From assembly GCA_900321655.1 (NCBI GenBank), contig ONWU01000018.1, positions 1 to 34,179 of the forward strand: DNA of 34,179 nt, in the 5' to 3' direction. The notes under the pieces are model-generated. The model worked only from the letters and a program-made list of their open reading frames with translations. It was not told where the DNA came from and did no database searches. This stretch comes from an uncultured Bacteroidales bacterium. Lineage in GTDB: Bacteria > Bacteroidota > Bacteroidia > Bacteroidales > UBA932. Each line of letters starts with the position of its first letter. The first letter of the stretch is position 1. A program made the position numbers and the translations under genes. Positions 24,818 to 32,166 of this stretch are shown here, piece after piece.

Positions 24818-24848
24818 TTTGCAACTCCGAAAAATGTTTATACATTTG
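24818..24848 (+). promoter_or_regulatory. Promoter of SusC/SusD pair 3
   Basis: TTTG (24818-24821), 19 bp, then TACATTTG (24841-24848): an exact match in both elements and spacing. Predicts a leader of about 145 nt before the ATG at 24998. Confidence 0.8.
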
Positions 24849-24914
24849 TAACTCCAAAACTTGAACTGAACGCTTTGTTCGTCATAATTAATAACGCACC
24901 GCAGACGATTGGCC

Positions 24915-24950
24915 GGCCTCTCTCTGATATGGGAGACGTTGGCTCTTTTT
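24915..24950 (+). promoter_or_regulatory. Terminator-like hairpin in the SusC 3 leader (possible attenuator)
   Basis: TCTCTC (24919-24924) pairs with GGGAGA (24931-24936) around a TGATAT loop (one G-T pair), with outer GCC/GGC pairing (24916-24918 with 24941-24943), and is followed by TTTTT (24946-24950). It lies inside the predicted leader, where no upstream + strand gene needs a terminator. Confidence 0.4.
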
Positions 24951-24997
24951 GTTAGTCCTCAAACCTAATTATAACTCCATCAAAACTTCAATCACTT

Positions 24998-27900
24998 ATG
25001 TTCAAAAAGCTTCAATCAGTTTTACTGATGGTCATCCTGGTCTCCGTGTCCTGGGTGGCTTCTGCTCAGAACCGTACGGCCAAGGGCGTTGTCGTTGACA
25101 ACATCGGCCCCGTCGTCGGCGCTGGCGTAGTTGTAGCCGGAACCAACAACGGTGCTATCACCGACGCAGACGGTTCCTTTACTCTTAACAACGTGCCGAC
25201 GGGCGCCACCCTCGTGGTCAGCTGCATCGGTTACGAGACCGTAGAGGTTGTGTTCAACGGCCAGCCCGTGAATGTAACCCTTCGCGAAGACAGTGAACTC
25301 CTGGACGAGGTTGTTGTTACTGCCCTCGGTATCTCCCGTGAAAAGAAGTCCCTCGGTTATGCCGTGCAGGATGTGAAGGCGGAAGAACTCACCCGTGGCG
25401 GTGGCGTGACCCTCACCGACGCCCTGATGGGCAAGGTGGCCGGTCTGTCCATCAACAACTCAGCTACCGGTGCCGGCGGTTCCACCCGTGTGGTTCTGCG
25501 TGGTAACTCCTCCCTGTCCGACAACAACTCTCCTCTGTACGTGGTGGACGGTGTTCCCTACGATAACGGCGGTATGCCCGGTGCCGACCAGGCCGGTCTT
25601 TGGGGTTCCAAGGACCACCAGGGTGGTGCTTTCGACATCAACCCCGAGGACATCGAGAGCGTTTCCGTGCTGAAGGGCGCTACGGCTGCCGCTCTGTACG
25701 GTTCCCGCGCTGGTAACGGTGTTATCCTCATCACCACCAAGAAGGGTGGCAAGGGTCAGGAAAAGATCGGTGTCAGCTACAGCGGCAAGTTCACCTGGTC
25801 TCCCGTTGCCTACTTCCCGGCTCTCCAGAACGTTTATGGCCAGGGCTCCCTGGGCGTGTACGATCCCGAGGAATCCGGTTCCTGGGGCCCCCAGATGGGC
25901 TCCATCGCTCCTGTGGCCAACTGGTGGGATGGTACCACTACCATTCCTTATCAGGGCACCGAGAACCCCTGGAAGGAATTCTACCGCACTGGTAACAGCC
26001 AGAGCAACAACGTAACCCTCGCCGGCGGTGGCAAGGACAATCCTTTCCGTCTCACCCTGGGTTATGACAACACCAACTCCGTGGTGAAGACCTCCAACAT
26101 CAAGCGCGCCAGCGTGGATTTCGTATCCAGCAACAAGCTTACGGACTGGCTCAAGCTGGACGTGAAGGCCAACTACGTGAATACTTCCGGTGCCAACCGT
26201 CAGGCTCGTGGTGCTTACGGTTCCTCCTTCAATATCCTCACCATGCCTCGTAGCATCCGCATGTCCGACCTGGCCGAGCACTGGCTGGACGAGACCGTGG
26301 TTGCCGCCGGTGGTGAAGGTCAGATCAACTGGCACAAGGTAAGCCCTAACTGCCAGAACCCCTACTTCATCCAGAACACCCGTGTGAATGGTGACGTGCA
26401 GCACAAGTTCTTCGGAATGGCCGGTATCACCATCAACCTGATGAAGAACCTCACCCTCAAGGTGAAGGACGGTATCACCTGGGCCGGTTCCACCGAGAAG
26501 GAATCCATGCTCTACAAGAACGCCGGTTTCCGCGTGCCCAGCTTTGATATGCGCAAGAGCACCACTTATGAGAACAACCTGGAAGGCCTCCTCAGCTACA
26601 ACAACAGCTTTGGTGACTTCGACCTGGGTGTGAGCGTGGGTGGTAACCTCATGCACTACAAGAACGAGGTTCTCCGCGCTATCTCCAAGGATATCCCCTT
26701 CAACGGCGCTTTCTATGTGGCCGCCGGTTCCCTGGACGGTGACACCTGGAACTCCATCTACGAGAAGGAAATCCAGTCTGTCTATGCATTCGCCAACCTG
26801 GGTTGGAAGAACTTCCTCTTCCTGGACCTGACCGCCCGTAACGACTGGTCTTCCACCCTCCCTGCTGCCAACCGCAGCTACTTCTATCCTTCCGTGAGCG
26901 CCTCCTGGCTCATCACCGGTATGCTGGATGAGATTGGCGTAGACTACAACAAGGGTTTTGTGGACTATGGTAAGATCCGCGCTTCCTGGGCCAAGGTAGG
27001 TAAGGATACCGATCCTTATCAGCTGCAGACCCTCCTGGGTACCACCAGCGGAATCAACGGTCTCCAGTACATCACCTATCCTACCACCCGCGCCAATGCC
27101 AACCTGAAGCCCGAAATGGTGACTTCCTGGGAAGTAGGTACCGAGTGGCACTTCTTTAAGAACCGTCTGGGTATCGACCTCACCTACTATCGTTCCAACA
27201 CCCGGAACCAGGTGATGAAGATCGCCCTTCCTTACTCCTCCGGTGTTCAGAACCAGTGGATCAACGCTGGTAACATCCAGAACCAGGGTATTGAGCTCCA
27301 GCTCAACGGTGACTTCATCCGCACCCGCGACGTCACCTTCGGCGCCACCTTCAACTTCGCCAAGAACTGGAACAAGGTTGTAGAGCTGTATCACAATGCC
27401 GAGATGGGCATCGATATGGACCGCTACTCCCTGGGTAACATCAACTTCTCCTCCTCCGGCGACGGTACCGTGTACGCCATCGAGGGCCGTCAGATCGGCA
27501 CCCTCTACGGCACCGGTTACAAGTACGACGAAAAGGGCAACAAGATTATCGGCGAAAACGGCCTGCCCGTGATCGAATCCAACAAGGAGATCGCCAGCGT
27601 TGCTCCGGACTTCACCGGTTCCTTCGGCCTCAACTTCGCTTGGAAGGGCCTGGGCGTGAACGCTCTGTTCTCCTTCCAGAAGGGTGGTAGCCTGTACTCC
27701 GCTACAGAGTATATGACCCTGCACAGCGGTACCGGCCTGCGCACTGCAGATCGTCACGACCGTGTGATCGAGGGTGTTACCGAGTCTGGTGCCAAGAACT
27801 CTGTTTCCGTGACCGCCCAGAACTTCTGGAACAACATCCCTATGGAAGAGTGCGTATACGACGCTTCCTACCTGAAGTTGTCCGAGCTCTCCATCAGCTA

Positions 27901-28120
27901 CAGCCTGCCTAAGAAATGGCTGGAGAAGGCCTTTGGCGGCTATGTGGACAATGTCCGCGTCTCTGCTGTAGGTTCCAACCTCTTCTACTTCCTCAAGAAC
28001 ACCCCTGGTACCACTCCTGACGGTGCTCTCACTGAGAACTCTCTCATGGCTACCGCCTTTGACCTGTGCCCTTACCCGGCTACCCGCAACTTCGGTTTCG
28101 CCATCAACATTGGTTTCTAA
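24998..28120 (+). CDS. SusC/RagA-family TonB-linked outer-membrane protein (pair 3)
   Basis: A 1040-residue transporter. Signal peptide ends near VASAQ (residue 24). A carboxypeptidase-regulatory-like domain (NRTAKGVVVDNIGPVVGAGV, GATLVVSCIGYETVEV) precedes a plug with PLYVVDGVPYDNGG and the standard LKGATAAALYGSRAGNGVIL near residue 225. The barrel ends in TRNFGFAINIGF. It lacks the special start region shared by SusC 1 and 2, so it is a separate lineage. Codons are very strongly biased toward GGT, CGT, AAC, AAG and TCC, which suggests high expression. The SusD partner starts about 20 bp downstream. It is divergent from the GH29 fucosidase, so a fucosylated substrate is plausible, though this rests on position only. 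Confidence 0.95.
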   Translation: MFKKLQSVLLMVILVSVSWVASAQNRTAKGVVVDNIGPVVGAGVVVAGTNNGAITDADGSFTLNNVPTGATLVVSCIGYETVEVVFNGQPVNVTLREDSELLDEVVVTALGISREKKSLGYAVQDVKAEELTRGGGVTLTDALMGKVAGLSINNSATGAGGSTRVVLRGNSSLSDNNSPLYVVDGVPYDNGGMPGADQAGLWGSKDHQGGAFDINPEDIESVSVLKGATAAALYGSRAGNGVILITTKKGGKGQEKIGVSYSGKFTWSPVAYFPALQNVYGQGSLGVYDPEESGSWGPQMGSIAPVANWWDGTTTIPYQGTENPWKEFYRTGNSQSNNVTLAGGGKDNPFRLTLGYDNTNSVVKTSNIKRASVDFVSSNKLTDWLKLDVKANYVNTSGANRQARGAYGSSFNILTMPRSIRMSDLAEHWLDETVVAAGGEGQINWHKVSPNCQNPYFIQNTRVNGDVQHKFFGMAGITINLMKNLTLKVKDGITWAGSTEKESMLYKNAGFRVPSFDMRKSTTYENNLEGLLSYNNSFGDFDLGVSVGGNLMHYKNEVLRAISKDIPFNGAFYVAAGSLDGDTWNSIYEKEIQSVYAFANLGWKNFLFLDLTARNDWSSTLPAANRSYFYPSVSASWLITGMLDEIGVDYNKGFVDYGKIRASWAKVGKDTDPYQLQTLLGTTSGINGLQYITYPTTRANANLKPEMVTSWEVGTEWHFFKNRLGIDLTYYRSNTRNQVMKIALPYSSGVQNQWINAGNIQNQGIELQLNGDFIRTRDVTFGATFNFAKNWNKVVELYHNAEMGIDMDRYSLGNINFSSSGDGTVYAIEGRQIGTLYGTGYKYDEKGNKIIGENGLPVIESNKEIASVAPDFTGSFGLNFAWKGLGVNALFSFQKGGSLYSATEYMTLHSGTGLRTADRHDRVIEGVTESGAKNSVSVTAQNFWNNIPMEECVYDASYLKLSELSISYSLPKKWLEKAFGGYVDNVRVSAVGSNLFYFLKNTPGTTPDGALTENSLMATAFDLCPYPATRNFGFAINIGF

Positions 28121-28140
28121 TTTAAAGGGAGAAAGTGAAT

Positions 28141-29766
28141 ATGAAAAAGTTTATCATACCTGTTCTGGCTCTCCTCGCCCTGGCCTCCTGCACGGCTAAG
28201 TTCGATGAAATGAACAAGCCTACCACCGGCCTTACCGCAGAGTCTGCACAGCCCATGTACATCTTCGGCCGTACGCTGTACAACGGTTCCTCCAATGACC
28301 ACCAGCGTAACTTCAACCTGAATGATGATATGTACGCCCACTACTTCGCCGATGGTCTTGGTTGGACCGACTACTGGCGTTACAACGCCGGTTGGGGTGA
28401 TATTTTCTGGCGTGACTTCTATACCGATCGTCTCCAGGAATACTGGCTCATCAACGAAATCACCGAGGGTCAGGATATGTACTCCTGCGTTCGTGCTTGC
28501 AACGATATCTGGAACGTAGTTCTGTGGCTCCGCGTGATTGACCGTCACGGCGATGCTCCTTACTTTGACGCCGAAGGCAACTTCGCTGCCGGTAAGGGTA
28601 CCACTCTTCCTTACAGCAATGTGGAAGAGATCTATGCCGACCTCATCAAGCGTCTGAAGAATGACGTGGCTCTCCTGGGCAACACCAGTGGCCAGGTAGA
28701 TTTCGGCGCCTATGACTTCCTCTTCCAGAACAACTGGAACCAGTGGAAGAAGTTCGCCAACACTCTCATCATGCGTCTGTCCATGCGTTTCGCCAATGTC
28801 TGGGACAACTTCAAGCAGGATTTCATCACGGCTTCCGCCGCTTGCTTCGACAGCCCTTCCGACTATGCCCGCATCAGCTGCGATACCGGTGTTTGGGGTG
28901 ACTACTACGACCGTACCTTCAACGACTGGTCCAACACCTTCACCAACTGCGACTTCATGGATATGATGAATGGTACCAACATCGGTTATATGACTGGTGT
29001 CGTGGATCCTCGTCGTGCCTTCTTCTTCCTGCCCGGTACCGAAGCCGCTACGGCCGGTAACAGCAACTGGGATGGTTATCCTTTCGACTACACCACGGAT
29101 AACAAGGCCAAGACGATCAAAGACCACGGTGGTGAGAAGTCCTATGCCCGTCTGAATATGTACGAGAAGGATGGTTTCTTCCACTACAGCAAGGCCGGTA
29201 ACGAGAACCTCTCCTGGTGCTACAGCTCCTATTCCGAGGCCCTGTTCCTGAAGGCTGAGGCCGCTCTCCGTGGCTGGATTTCCGGCAACGCCGAAGACCT
29301 CTTCAAGCAGGCCATCAAGGCTTCCATGGACGAGATCAGCACTTTCGTCACTCGTTCCGGTGGTAAGGCTACCATCAGCGATGCCGATGCCAACGCTTAC
29401 ATCGCCGCCCTGCCTCCTTTCGGTGCCAACAAGGAAATGCAGCTCCGTTCCATCATGATCCAGAAATGGGTTGCCCTCTATCCCAACTCTGTCGAGGCTT
29501 GGGCCGAGCAGCGCCGTACCGGTTATCCGGATTACGCCAGCGGTGTTCTTACCTATCCTCAGGTGAGCGCCAGCTCCGGTGTGTCCGTAGGAAACATCAT
29601 CCAGCGTATCCCTTATCCTCAGAACGAGTATAACACCAACGCTGTGAACATCCCTGCCGACGCTAAGGATTACAACGCCAAGAATATGGAGAAGGGTATC
29701 TTCTGGAGCCTGAAGGGTGAAAACGGTGTGCAGAAGGCCGCCGAAGCCCCTGTCAACCATTTCTAG
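28141..29766 (+). CDS. SusD/RagB-family surface glycan-binding lipoprotein (pair 3)
   Basis: A 541-residue lipoprotein. I chose the ATG at 28141, 9-10 bp after AAGGGAGAAAG, over the GTG at 28135; the signal is then MKKFIIPVLALLALASC with lipobox Cys17. SusD features include FDEMNKPTTGLTAES, the aromatic-rich DDMYAHYFADGLGWTDYWRY, the CNDIWNVVLWLRVIDRHGDA helix, KKFANTLIMRLSMRFANVW, SYSEALFLKAEAALRGW and the C-terminal IMIQKWVALYPNSVEAWAEQ then RRTGYPDY signature. Many exposed Trp and Tyr residues fit sugar stacking. It partners SusC 3 directly upstream, and the operon ends at the terminator at 29786-29818. Confidence 0.93.
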   Translation: MKKFIIPVLALLALASCTAKFDEMNKPTTGLTAESAQPMYIFGRTLYNGSSNDHQRNFNLNDDMYAHYFADGLGWTDYWRYNAGWGDIFWRDFYTDRLQEYWLINEITEGQDMYSCVRACNDIWNVVLWLRVIDRHGDAPYFDAEGNFAAGKGTTLPYSNVEEIYADLIKRLKNDVALLGNTSGQVDFGAYDFLFQNNWNQWKKFANTLIMRLSMRFANVWDNFKQDFITASAACFDSPSDYARISCDTGVWGDYYDRTFNDWSNTFTNCDFMDMMNGTNIGYMTGVVDPRRAFFFLPGTEAATAGNSNWDGYPFDYTTDNKAKTIKDHGGEKSYARLNMYEKDGFFHYSKAGNENLSWCYSSYSEALFLKAEAALRGWISGNAEDLFKQAIKASMDEISTFVTRSGGKATISDADANAYIAALPPFGANKEMQLRSIMIQKWVALYPNSVEAWAEQRRTGYPDYASGVLTYPQVSASSGVSVGNIIQRIPYPQNEYNTNAVNIPADAKDYNAKNMEKGIFWSLKGENGVQKAAEAPVNHF

Positions 29767-29785
29767 TAGATCCACTGCTTAAATC

Positions 29786-29818
29786 AACCGGCGACTCTTT
29801 TGAGCCGCCGGTTTTTTT
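29786..29818 (+). terminator. Rho-independent terminator after SusD 3
   Basis: Stem AACCGGCG (29786-29793) with CGCCGGTT (29806-29813), an inner CTC-TTTT-GAG extension, and a T tract 29812-29818. Confidence 0.85.
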
Positions 29819-29834
29819 ATTCCTGCAAAAGCGT

Positions 29835-29842
29835 TAACTTTG
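29835..29842 (+). promoter_or_regulatory. -7 element of the phosphoesterase gene, 4 bp before its ATG
   Basis: TAACTTTG is an exact TAnnTTTG match ending at 29842, while the start codon is at 29847. The T tract of the SusD 3 terminator lies at the -33 position. The transcript would begin at or next to the start codon. Confidence 0.6.
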
Positions 29843-29846
29843 GGTT

Positions 29847-30911
29847 ATGAAACGCAGAACCTTCCTTAAAGACGCCGCCTGGGCCAGTGTGATGGCAGCC
29901 GCGGCACCCGCTCTTTCCGCCTGTTCCCAGGTGGATAAGGCCGATAAAAAGGCCGCCAGTATTGCCGCCTTGCTCCCCTACAGGGCCGACGGAACCTTCA
30001 CCCTGGTGCAGTTTACCGATACGCACTACATTGCCGGAGACCCCCGTTCTCAGAGGGCCCTGGAATGCGTGAAAGATGCCATCGAAGGCGTCAAGCCAGA
30101 CCTTATCATCCACACGGGAGACATCGTTTTCGGCAAGCCGGACCTGCAGAGCGCCCGGGAGATCCTTGCCCCCCTGGCCGAGAGCGGCATTCCGTGGGCG
30201 GTGGCCCTGGGGAACCACGATTCCCAGTTCGGAGCCACGCGGGAGGAGATGTTCGCCCTGATCCGGAGCCTCCCCGGCTGCGTAAATACAGCTCCTGAAG
30301 ACGGCATTTACGGCTGTTCCAACGACGTGATAACCCTGAAAGGAGACAGTGGCGCAGACCGTGTGTTCTACCTCTTTGACTCTATGGATGCCGTAGTTCT
30401 CAAAGGTCTGGAGGAAACCCACTGCTACGACTACATCCGCTCCAGTCAGCTGGACTGGTACAGGGATCACAGCCTGCGGCTGCAGGAAGCCAACGGAGGC
30501 CAGCCCGTGCCGGCCCTGGCTTTCTTCCATATCCCGCTGCGGGAAATTGAAAGGGCTCTCTGGCAGGCTCCCAACCGCTATCTGGTGGGCAACAACTTCG
30601 AAGATCCTTGCCCGTCCCGCGTGAACAGCGGCCTCTTCGGCCTGTTCCTGGAAAGAGGAGACGTGCAGGCCATCGTCAACGGCCACGACCACGACTGCGA
30701 CTACGTGCTCAAGGGAGAGACGTCCATCTACTTCATCTATGGCCGGTTCAGCGGCTGCGACACCGTATACAACCACCTGGGCCGCGAAGGCGTATCCGAG
30801 CAGAAGGTCTCCGGCAGCCGCGTGTTCCGGTTCACCAAAGGAAAGCCGAGTTTCCGCACCTGGGTGCGTCTTCTCGGCGGAGAGATTCAAAACGAAGTAG
30901 AGCTTTTTTAA
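29847..30911 (+). CDS. Calcineurin-like metallophosphoesterase, Tat-type lipoprotein
   Basis: A 354-residue protein beginning MKRRTFLKDA, a twin-arginine (RRxFLK) export motif, followed by a hydrophobic stretch and lipobox LSAC (Cys26). This predicts folded export and lipid anchoring. The dimetal phosphoesterase motifs are complete: DTH (Asp58, His60), GDIV (Asp92), GNHD (Asn123, His124), His228 in AFFHIP, and GHDHD (His280, His282). The overall form is like the purple-acid-phosphatase-related phosphoesterases common in Bacteroidetes. Substrate is unknown; a sugar phosphate, nucleotide or phosphodiester is possible. The -7 promoter element ends only 4 bp before the ATG and there is no ribosome site, so the message may be leaderless. 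The next gene has its own -7 element just after this stop. Confidence 0.9.
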   Translation: MKRRTFLKDAAWASVMAAAAPALSACSQVDKADKKAASIAALLPYRADGTFTLVQFTDTHYIAGDPRSQRALECVKDAIEGVKPDLIIHTGDIVFGKPDLQSAREILAPLAESGIPWAVALGNHDSQFGATREEMFALIRSLPGCVNTAPEDGIYGCSNDVITLKGDSGADRVFYLFDSMDAVVLKGLEETHCYDYIRSSQLDWYRDHSLRLQEANGGQPVPALAFFHIPLREIERALWQAPNRYLVGNNFEDPCPSRVNSGLFGLFLERGDVQAIVNGHDHDCDYVLKGETSIYFIYGRFSGCDTVYNHLGREGVSEQKVSGSRVFRFTKGKPSFRTWVRLLGGEIQNEVELF

Positions 30912-30922
30912 GCGCTTTTTCT

Positions 30923-30930
30923 TATCTTTG
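30923..30930 (+). promoter_or_regulatory. -7 element (TATCTTTG) of the family-10-like glycosidase gene
   Basis: Exact TAnnTTTG match, 20 bp before the ATG at 30951, in the 39-bp gap after the phosphoesterase stop. No clear TTTG at -33. Confidence 0.6.
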
Positions 30931-30950
30931 TGGAAATCAATCTATTGACC

Positions 30951-32036
30951 ATGCGTAAATTAACCCTAACCCTTCTGGCTGCCGTTGCGCTTCTGTGCGC
31001 CTGTGAGCAGCAAAAAGCCTCTTTCCCCATCTATGTATGGCAGGGCATCAATGAAAATACAGATTTTGCCCAGCTGCAGGAGCAGATGCGCTTCTGGAAA
31101 TCCCAGGGCGTCGTGGGCGTTTGCCTGGAGAACAGCAATCCGGAAATCGTTGCCAAGGCTTCTTCCATCGCGCACGAGGAAGGCCTGGAATACCATGCCT
31201 GGATTCCCTGCATGCTCCGGGGAGACAAGCCGCACAGCTGGTATGCTGTGAACCGTCTGGGACAGCCGGCCGATGAGTATCCCGCCTATGTCCCTTATTA
31301 CAAGGCTCTGGATCCCCGCAACCCGGAGGTACACAAGCTGCTGGTAGACCAGATGACGGCCATTGCCCAGATTCCCGATGTGGACTACGTTCAGCTGGAC
31401 TACATCCGTTACCCGGATGTCATCCTCTCGCGCGGTCTGTGGGACAAGTACGGCCTGGTGATGGACGAGGAATACGCTCCGGCCGATTATTGCTACTGCG
31501 ACGACTGCGTAGCCGCTTTCAAGGAGAAGACCGGCATTGACATCAAGGCCGTGGAAGATCCTTCCAAGGTGGCCGAATGGGCCCAGTTCCGCTGCGACCA
31601 GGTGACGGACCTGGTGAACGAAATCTGCGCCGCCGTACACGCTGCCGGCAAGAAGGTTAGCGCCGATGTGTTCCCCGGCCCCAAGAGCCACGCCTACTGG
31701 ATGGTGCGCCAGGAATGGAACAAGTGGGACATTGATATGGTGTTCCCTATGAACTACAACGACTTCTATCTCCAGCCCGCCGAATGGGTGGGAGAGGTAA
31801 CGGAAGAGGAAGTGAAATCCGTTCCCGGAAAGCCTGTCATCAGCGGCCTTTTCATCTGCCGCGAATGGAAGCGCAAGGTGGAACTGGAAGACCCTGAGCA
31901 GAGCGGCCTCATCCCCGCCGAAATGGCCACCGCCGTGCAGGGTGCCCGCAAGGCCGGTGCCGCCGGCATCTGCCTCTTCACGCCCGGCAGTATGACCCCC
32001 GAACACTGGGAGGCCCTTGCCGAAGCGCTCAAGTAG
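30951..32036 (+). CDS. Family-10-like glycosylhydrolase (TIM-barrel) lipoprotein
   Basis: A 361-residue lipoprotein. The ATG at 30951 is preferred over an in-frame GTG at 30930 that falls on the promoter; the signal is then MRKLTLTLLAAVALLCAC with lipobox Cys18. The body looks like the GHL10/family-10-like TIM-barrel group: YVWQGINENTDFAQLQEQM (first strand), GLEYHAWIPCML, LDPRNPEVHKLLVDQM, VDYVQLDYIRYPD (Asp150, Arg153), KKVSADVFPGPKSH, DIDMVFPMNYNDFY and GAAGICLFTPGSM. A small Cys cluster CYCDDC (residues 181-186) may bind a metal. Members of this group are inferred glycosidases acting on unusual polysaccharides or peptidoglycan-like material, and few have been tested. The gene may be independently transcribed from its own -7 element. 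It ends at a strong terminator. Confidence 0.75.
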   Translation: MRKLTLTLLAAVALLCACEQQKASFPIYVWQGINENTDFAQLQEQMRFWKSQGVVGVCLENSNPEIVAKASSIAHEEGLEYHAWIPCMLRGDKPHSWYAVNRLGQPADEYPAYVPYYKALDPRNPEVHKLLVDQMTAIAQIPDVDYVQLDYIRYPDVILSRGLWDKYGLVMDEEYAPADYCYCDDCVAAFKEKTGIDIKAVEDPSKVAEWAQFRCDQVTDLVNEICAAVHAAGKKVSADVFPGPKSHAYWMVRQEWNKWDIDMVFPMNYNDFYLQPAEWVGEVTEEEVKSVPGKPVISGLFICREWKRKVELEDPEQSGLIPAEMATAVQGARKAGAAGICLFTPGSMTPEHWEALAEALK

Positions 32037-32060
32037 CAGAATTGCACATACCTGATATGT

Positions 32061-32090
32061 ACGGCCATAGTGAATTCTATGGCCGTTTTT
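32061..32090 (+). terminator. Rho-independent terminator after the family-10-like gene
   Basis: A perfect 10-bp stem ACGGCCATAG (32061-32070) with CTATGGCCGT (32077-32086), TGAATT loop, T tract 32086-32090. Confidence 0.88.
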
Positions 32091-32098
32091 GTAACCCC

Positions 32099-32126
32099 GT
32101 GTGCACCAGAGCCCTCCAGTGCACAC
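32099..32126. repeat. Inverted repeat downstream of the acyltransferase gene
   Basis: GTGTGCAC (32099-32106) and GTGCACAC (32119-32126) form a perfect 8-bp stem with a 12-nt loop, 41 bp beyond the - strand stop at 32167. The - strand continuation is not T-rich, so it may be a weak or factor-assisted terminator or an mRNA 3' stabiliser. Confidence 0.4.
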
Positions 32127-32166
32127 CGAGGGACCTTCGGACCGGGGCCAGCGGCTCCGTGAGGAG

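Noticed and set aside
25460-27757. 765-codon antisense frame across SusC 3
   Set aside because: A product of strong codon bias in SusC; the translation has no recognisable domain and no start signals.
28117-29775. 552-codon antisense frame across SusD 3
   Set aside because: Shadow of a strongly codon-biased gene; SusD signatures are on the + strand.
30930-30950. GTG start for the family-10-like protein
   Set aside because: The GTG overlaps the -7 element, and the ATG at 30951 gives a proper lipoprotein signal.
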